Source: Alteribacillus sp. YIM 98480 (GTDB lineage Bacteria; Bacillota; Bacilli; Bacillales; Marinococcaceae). From it: DNA of 64,000 nucleotides. The notes under the pieces are model-generated. The model saw nothing but the letters and a program-made list of their open reading frames with translations. It made no database searches and was not told the DNA's origin. The DNA lies in assembly GCF_009765375.1 (NCBI RefSeq), contig NZ_VTOK01000002.1, forward strand, positions 310,001 through 374,000, in the 5' to 3' direction. The position numbers were made by a program, and so were the translations under genes. This document shows positions 62,892-64,000 of this stretch, in pieces (the stretch's first letter is position 1; the number at the start of each line of letters is the position of its first letter).

Positions 62892-64000
62892 GTGAGAAAA
62901 TATAACGAACAAAACATTAATCGTTCAACCAAGGCTGTTTGGGCAGGGGAAAAAGAATACAGAGTGCACGGTGCAAGCCAGGTCCCTGTTGTACACAGTG
63001 TAGCATATACGTATGACGACCTTGACGATTGGTACGAAGTAGCAATAGGAAATAAAAAAGGACATATTTATGGAAGGAACACTAATCCAACTGTCGAGTC
63101 ATTTGAACAAAAAATTAAAGAGCTTGAAGGAGCAGAAGCAGCGACAAGCTTTTCAACAGGTATGGCGGCAATCAGTAATTCGTTGGCGACATTTTTAAAA
63201 CCTGGAGATCGTGTTGTGTCTATAAAAGATACCTATGGAGGAACGAATAAAATATTCAGTGAGTTTTTGCCGCAAATGAATATAGATGTCGTTCTATGTG
63301 AAACCGGAAATCATGAACAGATCGAAAAAGAAGTTCGAAAAGGATGTAAGATATTATATTTAGAAACTCCAACGAATCCTACGGTGAAGATTACAGATAT
63401 CAAAAGAATGGTAAAGTCTGCTAGGGAAGCAGGTGCTCTAGTTTTTGTAGACAATACTTTTGCCACTCCGATCAATCAAAACCCGCTTGAATTCGATGTA
63501 GACCTTGTCATTCATAGTGCTACAAAATTCTTAGGGGGTCATGCCGATGCACTTGGGGGTGCAGCATGCGGAAGGAAAGAACTCGTAGAAAAAATTTATC
63601 ATTACAGAGAAATTAACGGAGCGACGATGGACCCCATGGCAGCTTATCTTATGATAAGAGGGATGAAAACATTGCATCTTCGCTTAAAACAATCGTGTGA
63701 TTCTGCGCTTAAAATTGCAAAATATCTACAATCTCACGAACAGGTTGATCAAGTGTTTTATCCTGGTCTTGAAGATCATCCAGGACATGATATTGCCAAA
63801 AAACAAATGCGTCAATTTGGCGGCATGCTTAGTTTTTCAATGAAAGGCGGATTGGATGCTGTACGAGAATTTCTCCCAAAACTTAAATATGCTAATCGTG
63901 CAGCAAACTTAGGAGCGGTAGAAACAACAGTCGGGCCGGCTCGTACGACAAGTCATGTAGAGAATACTCCGGAGGAAAGAGCAGAACTAGGCATCCCGGA
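62892..64000 (+). CDS. Cystathionine gamma-synthase-like PLP enzyme (3' end missing)
   Basis: The frame is open from GTG 62892 (after AAAGGGGTG) to the window end, 369 codons. It belongs to the Cys/Met metabolism PLP family: YGRNTNPTVESFEQKIKELE, FSTGMAAISNSL, LETPTNPTVKITDI, the internal-aldimine Lys in HSATKFLGGHADALGG, and the closing ANLGAVETTVGPARTTSH. Family members include cystathionine gamma-synthase, gamma-lyase, homocysteine synthase and methionine gamma-lyase, which cannot be told apart here. Divergence from a PucR-type regulator suggests a catabolic role. Confidence 0.88.
   Translation, partial: MRKYNEQNINRSTKAVWAGEKEYRVHGASQVPVVHSVAYTYDDLDDWYEVAIGNKKGHIYGRNTNPTVESFEQKIKELEGAEAATSFSTGMAAISNSLATFLKPGDRVVSIKDTYGGTNKIFSEFLPQMNIDVVLCETGNHEQIEKEVRKGCKILYLETPTNPTVKITDIKRMVKSAREAGALVFVDNTFATPINQNPLEFDVDLVIHSATKFLGGHADALGGAACGRKELVEKIYHYREINGATMDPMAAYLMIRGMKTLHLRLKQSCDSALKIAKYLQSHEQVDQVFYPGLEDHPGHDIAKKQMRQFGGMLSFSMKGGLDAVREFLPKLKYANRAANLGAVETTVGPARTTSHVENTPEERAELGIP

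Overview
The window is a stretch of chromosome from a low-GC, Gram-positive, endospore-forming member of the Bacillaceae. Spore-associated genes (ypjB, kapB, racA, an sspM-type small spore protein), bacillithiol synthesis genes (bshA, bshB1) and menaquinol:cytochrome c reductase genes (qcrABC) support this. From memory, the gene order follows the Bacillus subtilis block tyrA-aroA-ypiABF-qcrABC-ypjAB-ypjD-dapB-mgsA-bshB1-bshA-cca-birA-panBCD-dinG-ypmB-aspB-asnS-dnaD-nth-ypoC-ponA-recU. Long acidic, Asn/Gly-rich tails on two membrane-anchored proteins (QcrC and PonA) fit a salt- or alkali-tolerant lineage; that is inference, and the genus cannot be fixed. I see no tRNA, rRNA, CRISPR array, prophage or intact insertion sequence.

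Layout. 1-3.95 kb: end of tyrA, a candidate small RNA, a divergent amidohydrolase-like gene where aroA would be expected, then ypiA, ypiB and ypiF. 4-8.7 kb: qcrABC, ypjA, ypjB and a zinc metallopeptidase. 8.9-9.8 kb: a YitT-family membrane protein on the minus strand. 9.9-15.5 kb: one operon, ypjD-dapB-mgsA-bshB1-bshA-cca-birA. 15.6-17.7 kb: panBCD. 17.8-30.9 kb: dinG, a deaminase, ypmB, aspB, asnS, dnaD, nth, ypoC and a large two-module dynamin gene. 30.9-34.3 kb: ponA and recU on the minus strand. 34.7-37.2 kb: a RemA-family paralog, sspM, racA, yppE and a sulfurtransferase. 37.4-39.8 kb: a UbiB-type kinase, a phasin-like protein and a small membrane protein. 39.9-48 kb: ilvA, a DUF3891 gene, a DJ-1/PfpI gene, two thioredoxin-fold proteins, a phosphoesterase, a CvfC-like HEAT protein and a three-gene bacterial PH-domain operon. 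48-54 kb: a DUF2777-like gene, an MBL-fold hydrolase, telA with an unknown partner, a DUF2203 gene and an NRDE gene. 54-60.4 kb: glutamate synthase gltA-gltB. 60.5-64 kb: kapB, a PucR-type regulator, and a divergent cystathionine gamma-synthase-like gene that runs off the window.

Genes work together in recognisable groups: respiration (qcrABC), lysine and cell-wall precursors (dapB), bacillithiol (bshA, bshB1), pantothenate (panBCD), nitrogen assimilation (gltAB, aspB, asnS), replication and repair (dinG, dnaD, nth, recU), and envelope work (ponA, dynamin, PH-domain genes).

The points most worth a second look are: bshB1, which lacks an in-frame start unless one A is added to an A7 run; a dispersed structured repeat of about 160 bp in four copies; a second repeat family; a promoter-to-terminator small RNA candidate at about 322-417 with a cre-like site in its terminator; an amidohydrolase-like protein lacking metal ligands; a second RemA-type gene; and an operator-like palindrome between the PucR gene and the PLP enzyme gene.
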